A DNA stretch of 64,000 nt from Bermanella sp. WJH001 (GTDB lineage Bacteria > Pseudomonadota > Gammaproteobacteria > Pseudomonadales > Oceanobacteraceae), in assembly GCF_030070105.1 (NCBI RefSeq), contig NZ_JASJOO010000003.1:729155-793154 (forward strand), in the 5' to 3' direction. The translations under genes and the position numbers were made by a program. Each line of letters starts with the position of its first letter. Position 1 is the stretch's first letter. Shown here piece by piece: positions 37,304 through 46,409 of this stretch. A model generated the notes under the pieces. It made no database searches. It was not told the DNA's origin and was given only the letters and a program-made list of their open reading frames with translations.

Positions 37304-38077
37304 TTAGCGCTCTCCCTTGTGTGAGTCGGTTTGATCATGGGAGTGATCGTGCTGGCAGTGTTCATCATGGGTGTGATCATGATGATGGGTGTAAGGTACT
37401 AAGTGGGCAGGCATAGAGCGCCCAAATAGCTCTAGGTAACTCGGGTCGTTTTGAACAGTCTGTGGGTGCCCTTCACAACAAATGTGGCCATTAAGGCAAA
37501 TCACTTTATTGGTGGCAGCCATCACCAAGTGCAGATCATGACTGACCATCAGTACGCCGCAGTTTAGCTCGTCTTTTAAATCGCTGATTAAGTGATACAG
37601 CTCCGCTTGGCCACTGACATCAAGGCCCTGTACAGGCTCATCTAATACCAGCAGTTCAGGGTTGGACAATAAAGCGCGAGCCAGAAGTACCCGCTGTAAC
37701 TCACCCCCTGATAACTTTTGCATGGGGCGCTTGAGTAAATCGGTAATGGACAAGCGTTCACTGACACTCATTAACTGGCTTTTATGGTAGCCCTTAGCTA
37801 ATTGTAAAAAGTGTTTTACGCTTAACGGTAAGGTATCGGGTAGGCTCATTTTTTGTGGCATGTAGCCTATACGTAAGCTTGGTAAGCTGATGCGCTGGCC
37901 ACTTGAGATGCTTTCAAGGCCAAGGGCTAACTTAAGTAAAGAGCTTTTACCTGCGCCATTGGGGCCAATCAGCGTGACGATTTCGCCACGGTGAATCTCA
38001 AGATTGACATCTTTTAATATGGCGCGGCCTTGGCGAACAAAACTGACATTGCGCAGTTTAATTAAATAATCATTCAT
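37304..38077 (-). CDS. znuC: Zinc ABC transporter, ATP-binding protein ZnuC
   Basis: ATPase of the zinc importer, 257 residues. Walker A GPNGAGKSS (38-46), signature LSGGELQRVLLARAL and Walker B LLVLDEPVQGLD are intact. The last 30 residues are strongly His/Asp-rich (HHHDHTHDEHCQHDHSHD), an extension likely to bind zinc. It is cotranscribed with znuB and divergent from znuA. In Pseudomonas a zur gene sits at this point; here it is absent. Confidence 0.93.
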   Translation of the reverse strand: MNDYLIKLRNVSFVRQGRAILKDVNLEIHRGEIVTLIGPNGAGKSSLLKLALGLESISSGQRISLPSLRIGYMPQKMSLPDTLPLSVKHFLQLAKGYHKSQLMSVSERLSITDLLKRPMQKLSGGELQRVLLARALLSNPELLVLDEPVQGLDVSGQAELYHLISDLKDELNCGVLMVSHDLHLVMAATNKVICLNGHICCEGHPQTVQNDPSYLELFGRSMPAHLVPYTHHHDHTHDEHCQHDHSHDQTDSHKGER

Positions 38078-38125
38078 GCCAGAGGCTTTCCTTCACACTT
38101 TTTACGCCAAATAAACGGCCCATAG

Positions 38126-38136
38126 GGTATCATACC
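38126..38136. promoter_or_regulatory. Palindrome in the znuC-znuA intergenic region, possible Zur site
   Basis: GGTATCATACC is a perfect palindrome around one base, placed about 17 bases before TATAAAT (38153-38159), a likely -10 element of znuA. Zur represses znu genes in other bacteria, but I do not have a consensus match, so this is positional inference. Confidence 0.3.
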
Positions 38137-38174
38137 GCCCCTTCAAACGCGGTATAAATTATAGGTTGAGGCCA

Positions 38175-39038
38175 ATGCAAAAGGTAAAAATGAGTGTATT
38201 GCTACTGGTGTGTTTGCTGACCTCAAATACATGGGCGCAATCTAAGCAGGTTTTAGTGTCGATCCACCCTGTGGCATTACTGATTAAAAGTGCATGGCCT
38301 CAGTTGCAAGTGGATACTTTGATGCAAGCGAATCAGTCTCCCCATGACTTTGCCCTAAAGCCAAGCCATCGCCGAGTCATAGCTCAAGCACAACATGTGA
38401 TCTGGCTGGGCAGAGATATGGAGCCCTACTTAAGCAAGACATTAAAGCGTCATGATCATGTGCTTGATCTATCCATATTATTTGACGAGCAACCCCAGGA
38501 TAGTGATGCTGGGCATGACGAGCATGATCATCACGATGAACATAATCACGCTGGCAAAGACCCACATATTTGGCTAAATCCTGCTGCGATCAAAAACATA
38601 TTGGCGTTAGTGCAAACCCAAATGGACTTGCCTGAACCTCAAGAATTTTTACAGAGCCTAGACAATTGGCAGCAGCAAGCGAGCAAGGCTTTAACAGGCC
38701 AAACAAAAGGTTTTATCAGCTTTCATGATGCCTTCCATTATTGGGTTGAACACTTTGAGCTTAACCAGACGGCGGTGTTAGCGGTTCACCCTGAGCAACC
38801 AATTGGTACCCGTCATTTATTACAGGTTCGCCAATTGCTTGAGCAAGGCAATGTGGCGTGTTTATTTGTGGAGCCTCAATTTAAAGCCAGTATCGTCACC
38901 AAACTACAGCAAGGCACAGATGTACCTGTGGTTTTAATTGACCCGTTGGCGTCTTCTTATGACGTCAAAGCAGGCCAATTTTTAGAATTTTATGCTTACT
39001 TACAACAGCAGTTTATAACCTGCTTTAATTCTAAGTAA
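38175..39038 (+). CDS. znuA: Zinc ABC transporter, periplasmic binding protein ZnuA
   Basis: Periplasmic zinc-binding protein of cluster A-I, 287 residues with a signal peptide ending NTWAQS. Metal ligands are visible: VSIHPVALLI, then ANQSPHDFALKP, then the His/Asp-rich loop HDEHDHHDEHNHAGKDPHIW, and ISFHDAFHYW. The ATG at 38175 is chosen over an in-frame TTG at 38166. It is divergent from znuCB, together forming the high-affinity zinc importer. Confidence 0.93.
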   Translation: MQKVKMSVLLLVCLLTSNTWAQSKQVLVSIHPVALLIKSAWPQLQVDTLMQANQSPHDFALKPSHRRVIAQAQHVIWLGRDMEPYLSKTLKRHDHVLDLSILFDEQPQDSDAGHDEHDHHDEHNHAGKDPHIWLNPAAIKNILALVQTQMDLPEPQEFLQSLDNWQQQASKALTGQTKGFISFHDAFHYWVEHFELNQTAVLAVHPEQPIGTRHLLQVRQLLEQGNVACLFVEPQFKASIVTKLQQGTDVPVVLIDPLASSYDVKAGQFLEFYAYLQQQFITCFNSK

Positions 39039-39170
39039 TTGATTAAAAAGAACTTATAAAATTTTAATGGGATAACGTGCGATTATCCCATGTCATTTGT
39101 TTGTCATACCCGCTTGTCAGACTGTTTCGCAGGTCTTAGTCTGAATACTTTAGAGTAATAAGCGATCAGT

Positions 39171-40406
39171 ATGTCCGTAGCATGTGATGCAACCCCTACC
39201 CTAGATTCTCAAACGAATATGTTGGTTAAATACCAACAGGTTCGCCAATATTCCGAGCACTTAATCTCGCCATTATCGGCAGAAGATTGCGCCCTGCAAG
39301 GGGCCGATTTTGTCAGTCCGGTTAAATGGCACCTAGCCCATACCACGTGGTTTTTTGAAACTTTTGTATTGCTTGAACATGTAGAGGGATATCAAGCGTT
39401 TCATCCTCAGTACCAGCATTTATTTAACAGTTATTACAATGGCATCGGTGAGCAGTTTGCTCGCCCAAAACGTCACTTGTTATCCCGCCCTAGTTTGCAA
39501 GATGTGTTGGCTTATCGTCATCATGTGGATGAACAAATCATACATTTTTTACAGTCGGATCAAACACAGCATCAAGCATTGATTGAGCTTGGCCTAAACC
39601 ACGAACAGCAACATCAAGAATTAATATTAATGGATTTGAAATATAATTTTTTTCAAAACCCACTTTATCCAATTTATGGCCTACCTAAAATAGACGCTCC
39701 TGCCCCACTGATCGCTCACTCTGGTTTTGAAAACTTTGCCGGTGGTTTATTTGAAATTGGCACCAGCGCACGTTCGTTTTGTTTTGATAATGAGACCCCA
39801 TCGCACCAAACCTTTTTAAAACCATTCCAATTAAGCCGATCACTGATCAGTAATCAAGAGTACCTTGAATTTGTAAATGCAGGTGGTTATGAGCAAGCCA
39901 TGTTGTGGTTAAGTGATGGCTGGGCATGGTTGCAAACAACCCAGATCTGCCATCCTTTGTATTGGGTAAAACAAGGTGATGATTGGTATGAATACAGTTT
40001 ACAAGGGCTAAAACCGTTAAATAAAAATCAAGCGGTTCAACATATTAGTTTTTATGAGGCCCACGCCTTTGCACAGTGGAAGGGTTGTCGTTTACCAACA
40101 GAAGCGGAATGGGAAGTGGCCGCGCAACAATCCTTGTTTGGCCCACATCAGACCAGTCTAGCGCACATGTTCGACCACAATTGGCAATGGACTCAAAGTG
40201 CGTATCAGCCCTATCCCGGTTTTAAAGCACCAGAAGGCGCAGTGGGTGAATACAATGGAAAATTTATGTGTAATCAAATGGTATTACGCGGCGGTTGTGA
40301 TCTAACTCCAGCCCATCATAGTCGCATAACCTATCGCAATTTTTTCTATCCACAAGATCGGTGGCCAAAAACCGGTATTCGTTTAGCAAAAGACATTAAC
40401 GAATAG
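39171..40406 (+). CDS. egtB: Ergothioneine biosynthesis protein EgtB
   Basis: Non-haem iron sulfoxide synthase that joins hercynine with a thiol donor. The 411-residue protein has the N-terminal DinB domain with the iron-binding HEQQHQE motif (about 144-150) and a KWHLAHTTWFFE segment, followed by the formylglycine-enzyme-like domain with ISFYEAHAFAQWKGCRLPTEAEWEVAA and VLRGGCDLTPAHHSRITYRN. It is 22 bases before egtD. EgtA, EgtC and EgtE are not present in the window, so the sulfur donor is unknown. Confidence 0.9.
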   Translation: MSVACDATPTLDSQTNMLVKYQQVRQYSEHLISPLSAEDCALQGADFVSPVKWHLAHTTWFFETFVLLEHVEGYQAFHPQYQHLFNSYYNGIGEQFARPKRHLLSRPSLQDVLAYRHHVDEQIIHFLQSDQTQHQALIELGLNHEQQHQELILMDLKYNFFQNPLYPIYGLPKIDAPAPLIAHSGFENFAGGLFEIGTSARSFCFDNETPSHQTFLKPFQLSRSLISNQEYLEFVNAGGYEQAMLWLSDGWAWLQTTQICHPLYWVKQGDDWYEYSLQGLKPLNKNQAVQHISFYEAHAFAQWKGCRLPTEAEWEVAAQQSLFGPHQTSLAHMFDHNWQWTQSAYQPYPGFKAPEGAVGEYNGKFMCNQMVLRGGCDLTPAHHSRITYRNFFYPQDRWPKTGIRLAKDINE

Positions 40407-40428
40407 TCCATATAAAAAGGAGACGCCC

Positions 40429-41406
40429 GTGAAGAGTCAACGTGATGCGCAAGAAGGTGTGTATTTTTATGATTACAACTTACATGAAAACGACCAGCAA
40501 CAAGAGATTCTCCAAGGGTTAACGCAATCACCAAAACGAATATCCGCTAAGTATTTTTACGATCAAACGGGTTCTGAATTATTCGAAGCCATTACTCAAC
40601 TAGATGAGTACTATCCCACTCGAACCGAAATTCAATTATTAAACGATTATCGCCAACATATTATTAAGCAAGCAGGTGAAAATGCCGTGCTCATAGAATA
40701 TGGCAGTGGCGCCAGTACGAAAATACGATTGCTTTTAGACGCACTCAAACCCAAGGCCTATGTGCCATTGGATATCAGCAAAGACTTTTTATTTGATAGC
40801 GCCATTGAATTACGCCAGCAGTTTCCATGGTTAGAGATTCATGCAACCTGTTTGGACTATCGCCAGCCTGCCACGCTGCCAAAAGGGTTATCACCTAGAG
40901 CAAAAAAAGTGGCCTTTTTTCCAGGTTCAAGCTTAGGCAATTTTGCCCCTGAAGATGCACTATCGTTTTTAAAAGGTGTGCGCAGTACCGTGGGTAACAA
41001 TGGCGCATTATTGATTGGTGTGGATTTAGTAAAGTCGACTCAGACGCTAAATGCGGCCTACAACGACGCAAAAGGCGTGACCGCCCAGTTTAATTTGAAT
41101 ATCTTGAGTCACCTTAATCAATTGGGCCAAGGCAACTTTAATGTTGATCATTTTGAGCATCATGCTTTTTTTAATGAAGAAAAAAGCCGTATCGAAATGC
41201 ACCTCATCAGTAAATATGATCAAGTGGTGTCATTATTTGGTGAGCGTTTATCATTTAAAAAAGATGAGTCCATTGTAACGGAATATAGCTACAAATTTGA
41301 GCCAGAAGCTTTTGCACAGTTTGTACAACATGCAGGATTTGAAAGTGAGCATTGCTGGAGCGATGACAAAAACAACTTCGCCTTATTTTGGTTACAAGCC
41401 AAGTAA
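40429..41406 (+). CDS. egtD: L-histidine N-alpha-methyltransferase EgtD
   Basis: Trimethylates histidine to hercynine with three SAM, the first step of ergothioneine synthesis. It starts with GTG at 40429 after AAGGAG. Family motifs are SAKYFYDQTGSELFEAITQL, EYYPTRTE, the SAM loop IEYGSGASTKIRLLLDAL and FFPGSSLGNF. The 325-residue length is typical. It forms a two-gene operon with egtB and ends at a strong terminator. Confidence 0.92.
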   Translation: MKSQRDAQEGVYFYDYNLHENDQQQEILQGLTQSPKRISAKYFYDQTGSELFEAITQLDEYYPTRTEIQLLNDYRQHIIKQAGENAVLIEYGSGASTKIRLLLDALKPKAYVPLDISKDFLFDSAIELRQQFPWLEIHATCLDYRQPATLPKGLSPRAKKVAFFPGSSLGNFAPEDALSFLKGVRSTVGNNGALLIGVDLVKSTQTLNAAYNDAKGVTAQFNLNILSHLNQLGQGNFNVDHFEHHAFFNEEKSRIEMHLISKYDQVVSLFGERLSFKKDESIVTEYSYKFEPEAFAQFVQHAGFESEHCWSDDKNNFALFWLQAK

Positions 41407-41429
41407 TCATCATTTTTAAATACCCATAA

Positions 41430-41465
41430 AAAAGCCATCAGCTAAATTAGCTGATGGCTTTTAAT
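41430..41465. terminator. Bidirectional terminator after egtD
   Basis: AAGCCATCAGCTA (41432-41444) is perfectly complementary to TAGCTGATGGCTT (41448-41460), with A-run and TTTTAATA flanks, between convergent egtD and thrB. Confidence 0.9.
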
Positions 41466-41482
41466 ATAGGAATCATGAAAAA

Positions 41483-42430
41483 CTATTTTAAATTAACCAA
41501 TAACGCTTTCATGTCATCGGGGTTTTTAACCGTGGTTAACGCAGCACCTTGCTGCTGAGTTTTAGCTATTAAGCGTGAAACCCAAAAACGCAGCACCGCT
41601 AAACGTAAAAAGTCAGGCAAATAGTGCTTTTCATCACGGGTTAACGCCCTAACACTTTCATACCCTGCCACAATCGCATCTGCAATAGCCGGATTAATCG
41701 TAGCATTATCGGTTTTACCCCAAGCCATGATGCAAATGGCAATATCGTAAATACAATAATCAAAACCACCTGCATAAAAATCAATCACACCGCTTAATTG
41801 CCCGTTATCTAAAAACAAACAATTATCCACAAACAAATCACCGTGGATGAAGCTTTTTGTAAGTTGAGGGTGACCATTCCATTGTTGCCATAGGCCTTGC
41901 ATGGTTTTTAAATGAGATTGCAATAAGGTGCGATCGGCATCTGGAATCTCAAGCGTGTCACAACTGGCTTGTTTTTGTAGCCAATAAAAACCACGGGGAT
42001 TAGCAGGGGCTTGCGCAAAACTTTGAGCGCTTTGATGTATACGAGCCAGCTCTTGGCCGATAGTTTGAGCATGATCTGTATTTATATCATCAAGATGATG
42101 GCCACTTAAACATTCAAAAATAACGCCCCACTTTTCACCCACTTGAAATAAAAACTCACCATTAATATTGGCTTTAGGTGCAGGTAGTGCACAGCCTTTG
42201 GTTTTTAAGTGCGATAAAAAGGGAATAAAGAAATTAAGTTCTTGTTTATGCAGTTGCTCGAAAATCGTTAAAAAATAAATGGCGGTGCCATTTGATGTAT
42301 TTAAGGTGATTTTATAGTTGGTGTTTTCTATGCCAGCTGCAATGCCTTCAAAGGCATGCAGGCGGCCCAAATTGTATTGGCTTAAGATAGAATCAAACTG
42401 CTTGCTATCAAGCTGGGTGTAGACGGACAT
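41483..42430 (-). CDS. thrB: Homoserine kinase (ThrB, choline-kinase-fold type)
   Basis: Phosphorylates homoserine on the way to threonine. The 315-residue protein has the protein-kinase-like fold of the second homoserine kinase class: N-terminal IAAGIENTNYKI, FIHGDLFVDNCLF as the catalytic loop and VIDFYAGGFDYCIYDIA with the metal-binding Asp. The order thrB, DUF2782 gene, polA is the same as in Pseudomonas, which supports the call. Confidence 0.9.
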   Translation of the reverse strand: MSVYTQLDSKQFDSILSQYNLGRLHAFEGIAAGIENTNYKITLNTSNGTAIYFLTIFEQLHKQELNFFIPFLSHLKTKGCALPAPKANINGEFLFQVGEKWGVIFECLSGHHLDDINTDHAQTIGQELARIHQSAQSFAQAPANPRGFYWLQKQASCDTLEIPDADRTLLQSHLKTMQGLWQQWNGHPQLTKSFIHGDLFVDNCLFLDNGQLSGVIDFYAGGFDYCIYDIAICIMAWGKTDNATINPAIADAIVAGYESVRALTRDEKHYLPDFLRLAVLRFWVSRLIAKTQQQGAALTTVKNPDDMKALLVNLK

Positions 42431-42460
42431 GATGTCACTTCATAAATTAAAAAGAAAAAA

Positions 42461-42736
42461 TTACCAGCGGAAAATAACCCACTTAGGCACCACAAGTTTC
42501 GACTGAGTTTGACGTTTAAAGTCTTCATTGTCTTGACCCACAGGTACCAAATAATACGTTGGCCCTTCTTTTGGTACGACCTTAATTTCTTGAACCTCGC
42601 CATTGACCGTGTATTCGTAATAGGTTTTATCTTCACTGTGACGAATCACAATCGAAGGCTCAATGGCATCAGCAGCAAAGCTAACAGGGCTAGACAATAA
42701 CAGGCTCATTAATAGCCAAGATAGAAGAGGTTTCAT
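42461..42736 (-). CDS. DUF2782-family exported protein
   Basis: A 91-residue protein with a signal peptide (MKPLLSWLLMSLLLSSPVSF) and a mature part with the DUF2782 pattern: YYEYTVNGEVQEIKVVPKEG, PTYYLVPVG and the end WVIFRW. The start at 42736 has GGTGAG upstream; a longer frame begins at 42772. It lies between thrB and the divergent polA. Function unknown. Confidence 0.8.
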   Translation of the reverse strand: MKPLLSWLLMSLLLSSPVSFAADAIEPSIVIRHSEDKTYYEYTVNGEVQEIKVVPKEGPTYYLVPVGQDNEDFKRQTQSKLVVPKWVIFRW

Positions 42737-42805
42737 GATAAACTCACCGACAAATTGAACATTAATAGCCATTGTACGGCTACCGCCTCATAAAAGAATA
42801 GCCCC

Positions 42806-45511
42806 ATGACAGAATCCAACATACAAAAAGTCGTCTTGGTCGACGGATCATCCTATTTATTCCGCGCATTTCATGCCATTCGTGAAATGAATACATCCAG
42901 CGGGTTCCCTACCAACGCGATTCGTGGCGTGATCAGCATGATTCGTAAACTGCAAAAAGATTATGCCGATTCTAAAATCGTGGTGGTGTTTGATGCCAAG
43001 GGTAAAACCTTCCGTAACGATTTATACAGTGAATACAAAGCCAATCGCCCGCCAATGCCGGACGATCTGCGCGTTCAAATTAAGCCTATTCACGACATCA
43101 TTCAGGCAATGGGGTTACCCCTATTGGTGATTGAAGGTGTTGAGGCCGATGACGTGATCGGCACGCTTGCCCGTGAGGCCAGTGAAAAAGGCATAGAAAC
43201 CATTATCTCCACCGGCGACAAAGACATGGCTCAGCTAGTAACAGACCATGTGACCCTGATGAATACCATGACAGACACCTTTATGGATGTACCAGGTGTT
43301 TCAGAGAAGTTTGGCGTGCGCCCAGACCAAATCATCGATTACCTAGCCTTAATGGGCGATAAAGTGGATAACATCCCAGGCGTGGAAAAATGTGGGCCTA
43401 AAACCGCGGTCAAATGGCTTGATGCCTATGGCACTTTAAAAGGGGTGATGGAAAACGCCGATCAAGTGAAAGGCAAAGTGGGTGAAAACCTGCGCGCGGC
43501 CCTAGATCAGCTACCACTCTCTTATGAGCTGGCCACCATCAAATGTGATGTGGAGCTAGAGCTGGGTTTAGAGGACATACAGGTTAAACCAGTGGATAAC
43601 GCTGCGTTACTGAATTACTTCACCGAGTATGAATTCAAGACGTGGTCAAAAGAATTATCCACAGGTAAAACAGAGGCGATCAAACCCGTAAAAGCCTCTG
43701 TGGATAGAAGTTTGTACACCATTTTATCCACAGAAACTGAGCTGGAAAATTACATCAAAATACTGACAGCTGCGCCGTATTTTGCGTTTGATACCGAGAC
43801 CACCAGCTTAAATTACATGCAAGCCAGTATTGTGGGGGTGAGTTTTTCCACGGGCCCAAATGAAGCGGTTTATATTCCGCTTGCCCATGATTATTTAGAT
43901 GCACCACAGCAGCTGGATCGCAACTGGGCCCTTGAGCAACTCAAGCCACTTTTGGAAGATGAGTCGGTTTTAAAAGTAGGCCAAAACCTAAAATACGATG
44001 CCCACGTATTGGCCAATCACGGTATCCAATTACGCGGCATTGCCCATGACACCATGTTAGAAAGTTACGTGCTTAACAGCGTCAGCAGCAAGCACAACAT
44101 GGATGCGTTAGCAAAAGAGCATTTAGAGCACGACTGCATTTCGTTTGAGTCTTTAGCGGGCAAGGGTGCCAAGCAGCTGACCTTTAACCAAATTGAGGTT
44201 GAACAAGCGGCACAATACGCCGCCGAAGATGCTGACATCACATTACGTCTGCACGAAGTATTAAATCAAAAGCTAAAAGAGAGTGAGTCATTACTATCGT
44301 TATACGAAGAAATTGAGCTTCCACTTGTGCAAGTACTTACTTACATGGAGCAGCAAGGCGCGTATGTGAACGCCACTAAGCTGCACCAACAAAGCGAAGC
44401 AATCAAAATTCGCTTAACCGAGCTTGAAAAACAGGCCTTTGAATTAGCCGGTGAAGAGTTTAATTTGAACTCCCCTAAGCAGTTACAAACCATCTTTTTT
44501 GAGAAGTTAGAACTGCCGATTATTAAAAAAACCCCTAAAGGTCAGCCATCAACCGCTGAAGAAGTTCTGGTGGAATTAAGCCTCACCTACGAACTGCCAA
44601 AAGTGATTTTAGAACACCGTGGTCTGGCGAAACTGAAAAATACTTACACCGATAAGCTGCCGTTAATGATTCACCCAGCAACCGGTCGAGTACACACTTC
44701 TTACCAACAAGCGGTGACCGCCACAGGGCGTTTGTCGTCTACGGATCCTAACCTGCAAAACATCCCAATTCGTAATGAAGAAGGCCGTAAAATTCGCCAA
44801 GCGTTTGAAGCGCCGAAGGGCTCAATCATGGTGGCGGCGGATTATAGCCAGATCGAATTACGCATTATGGCGCACCTGTCTGGGGACAAAGGATTGCTCG
44901 ATGCCTTTGCCAAAGGAAAAGATATCCACAGGGCAACTGCGGCAGAAATCATGGGTGTGGATGAATCCGATGTGACATCTGAGCAACGCCGTCATGCTAA
45001 AGCGGTAAACTTTGGTTTGATCTACGGCATGAGCGCATTTGGTCTAGCTCGTCAGATTGGTGTGGGGCGTAAAGAAGCACAGGAATATATCGATATCTAT
45101 TTTGAACGCTACCCAGGTGTTCGTGACTATATGGAGCGCACCCGAGATGTGGCCGCCAAGCAAGGTTATGTAGAAACGTTATTCGGTCGTCGCCTGCACC
45201 TGCCTGAAATCAACTCAAGCAACGGCATGCGTCGTCAAGCGGCTGAACGCACGGCTATTAACGCACCCATGCAAGGTACCGCTGCCGATATTATCAAGCG
45301 CGCCATGGTGAAAATGCATCAATGGGTGAGCGAAACACCTGACGTTAAAATGATATTGCAGGTTCACGATGAACTGATTTTTGAAGTGCCAGAAGATAAA
45401 TTAGAGCAAAGCTGTGCTCAGATTAAATCAATCATGGAAGCCGCCGCCGACCTAGACGTACCATTGGTGGTGGATGTAGGTTACGGCGCCAATTGGGACG
45501 AAGCACATTAA
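42806..45511 (+). CDS. polA: DNA polymerase I
   Basis: A 901-residue replication and repair polymerase. Residues 1-290 are the 5'-3' exonuclease (DGSSYLFRAFHA, VVVFDAKGKTFRN, GDKVDNIPGVEKCGPKTA). The 3'-5' exonuclease has FDTETTSL with both metal-binding acids, so proofreading should be active. The polymerase has motif A DYSQIELRIMAHLSGD, motif B RRHAKAVNFGLIYG and motif C QVHDELIFEVP. It is divergent from the DUF2782 gene. Confidence 0.98.
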   Translation: MTESNIQKVVLVDGSSYLFRAFHAIREMNTSSGFPTNAIRGVISMIRKLQKDYADSKIVVVFDAKGKTFRNDLYSEYKANRPPMPDDLRVQIKPIHDIIQAMGLPLLVIEGVEADDVIGTLAREASEKGIETIISTGDKDMAQLVTDHVTLMNTMTDTFMDVPGVSEKFGVRPDQIIDYLALMGDKVDNIPGVEKCGPKTAVKWLDAYGTLKGVMENADQVKGKVGENLRAALDQLPLSYELATIKCDVELELGLEDIQVKPVDNAALLNYFTEYEFKTWSKELSTGKTEAIKPVKASVDRSLYTILSTETELENYIKILTAAPYFAFDTETTSLNYMQASIVGVSFSTGPNEAVYIPLAHDYLDAPQQLDRNWALEQLKPLLEDESVLKVGQNLKYDAHVLANHGIQLRGIAHDTMLESYVLNSVSSKHNMDALAKEHLEHDCISFESLAGKGAKQLTFNQIEVEQAAQYAAEDADITLRLHEVLNQKLKESESLLSLYEEIELPLVQVLTYMEQQGAYVNATKLHQQSEAIKIRLTELEKQAFELAGEEFNLNSPKQLQTIFFEKLELPIIKKTPKGQPSTAEEVLVELSLTYELPKVILEHRGLAKLKNTYTDKLPLMIHPATGRVHTSYQQAVTATGRLSSTDPNLQNIPIRNEEGRKIRQAFEAPKGSIMVAADYSQIELRIMAHLSGDKGLLDAFAKGKDIHRATAAEIMGVDESDVTSEQRRHAKAVNFGLIYGMSAFGLARQIGVGRKEAQEYIDIYFERYPGVRDYMERTRDVAAKQGYVETLFGRRLHLPEINSSNGMRRQAAERTAINAPMQGTAADIIKRAMVKMHQWVSETPDVKMILQVHDELIFEVPEDKLEQSCAQIKSIMEAAADLDVPLVVDVGYGANWDEAH

Positions 45512-45530
45512 TTAGCAATCGTTTATCAAC

Positions 45531-45603
45531 GGGGACGGATAAGACTGTCCCCTAAAACCTTTTTGCTTGTAAGGATAAAGGTGGCTATTCTGCGCCACTT
45601 TTT
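45531..45603 (+). terminator. Two hairpins after polA, terminator and possible Spot42-locus RNA
   Basis: GGGGAC and GTCCCC (45532-45553) form a first hairpin without a T-run, and GTGGC (45581-45585) pairs with GCCAC (45594-45598) followed by TTTTT. The second is a fair terminator for polA. In E. coli and Pseudomonas a small regulatory RNA (Spot 42, ErsA) lies between polA and engB, so a short RNA here is possible, but I see no convincing promoter and no clear sequence match. Confidence 0.5.
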
Positions 45604-45629
45604 GAAGTCAGCAGCATTAAGGAATACCT

Positions 45630-46028
45630 GTGAGCAATGCCGATTTAGTTTTTCAAAGTTACGGTCGTAGCTGTAATCATCCTGCTTTTTTCGACGACTT
45701 TTACGACACTTTCATGGGCAAGTCCCAAGATATTCGTAACATGTTTGTTGATACCAATATGTCGGCGCAACAAGGTTTGCTTCGCGGTGGCATTCTTTGG
45801 TTGGTGATGCACGCCAGAGGCATGTCAGATACTAAAATTCGTGCGCTAGGTGAAAGCCATAGTCGCCAGCACATGAATATAGACCCTAGCCATTACGCTC
45901 TGTGGCTGGACGCTTTGATGGAAACCCTGCACAAACACGACCCTGAATTTGATGGCTATTTAGAGCAAATCTGGCGTAGCACGATTCAACCGGGCATCGA
46001 CTTGATTAAGAGTATGTACGACGAATAG
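45630..46028 (+). CDS. Globin-like protein
   Basis: A 132-residue single-domain globin. It begins with GTG at 45630 after AAGGAA. The helical pattern FDDFYDTFMGKSQDIRNMF resembles the B-C-D region, and LGESHSRQHMNI (about 74-84) contains the likely proximal histidine (His77 or His81). C-terminal YALWLDALMETLHKHDPEF matches the G-H helices of bacterial globins. Role in oxygen or NO handling is inferred from the fold. Confidence 0.75.
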   Translation: MSNADLVFQSYGRSCNHPAFFDDFYDTFMGKSQDIRNMFVDTNMSAQQGLLRGGILWLVMHARGMSDTKIRALGESHSRQHMNIDPSHYALWLDALMETLHKHDPEFDGYLEQIWRSTIQPGIDLIKSMYDE

Positions 46029-46030
46029 GC

Positions 46031-46150
46031 AAAAAAAAGCCTGATCGCCATTGGGGGAGAACGATCAGGCTGGAATACCTTCGGGTTCTTGGGGAGATAC
46101 CGAAGGATTTGTAAAACATTTCGGAGAACTAAAACTAAGACACAACAAAA
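46031..46150 (-). ncRNA. Candidate minus-strand sRNA with C-rich loops
   Basis: Read on the minus strand, AGCCTGATCG and CGATCAGGCT (46062-46071 with 46038-46047) form a perfect 10-bp stem followed by eight T, a strong terminator whose loop is TTCTCCCCCAATGG. Just upstream CCTTCGG and CCGAAGG (46100-46106 with 46078-46084) form a second hairpin with loop TATCTCCCCAAGAAC in its middle, and GTTCTCCGAA lies near 46121. No protein gene runs in this direction here, so the terminator needs a transcript of its own. C-rich loops like these can pair with Shine-Dalgarno sequences. The 5' end is not defined. Confidence 0.6.
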
Positions 46151-46409
46151 CTTAGTAAGTTCATTAGAGAGATTAGAAGAGCTCGGCCATTTTGCCAGCC
46201 CTGTTACAAAAAACTTATCCACATGTTAAACACCCGTTAGCTTATGGGGTTAGTGACTGCTAATAAAAATGGGATGAAATAAAGCTTAAACCAGTGATTA
46301 GTTTAAGCAGTACAGCACTTTTGTACCAATACCTATTATTGACAAACCCCCCCGCAGACCGCAGTCTTCGCACCCTAGCCCAATACAATAATAATGATCA
46401 GGCCTCACC

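Noticed and set aside
46038..46106. Plus-strand reading of the two hairpins as a CsrA/RsmA sponge with GGGGAGA loops
   Set aside because: On the plus strand there is no terminator; the T-run belongs to the minus strand, so the minus strand is the likelier transcript.
46215..46223. Perfect DnaA box TTATCCACA
   Set aside because: A single isolated box; not enough for an origin or a regulatory claim.
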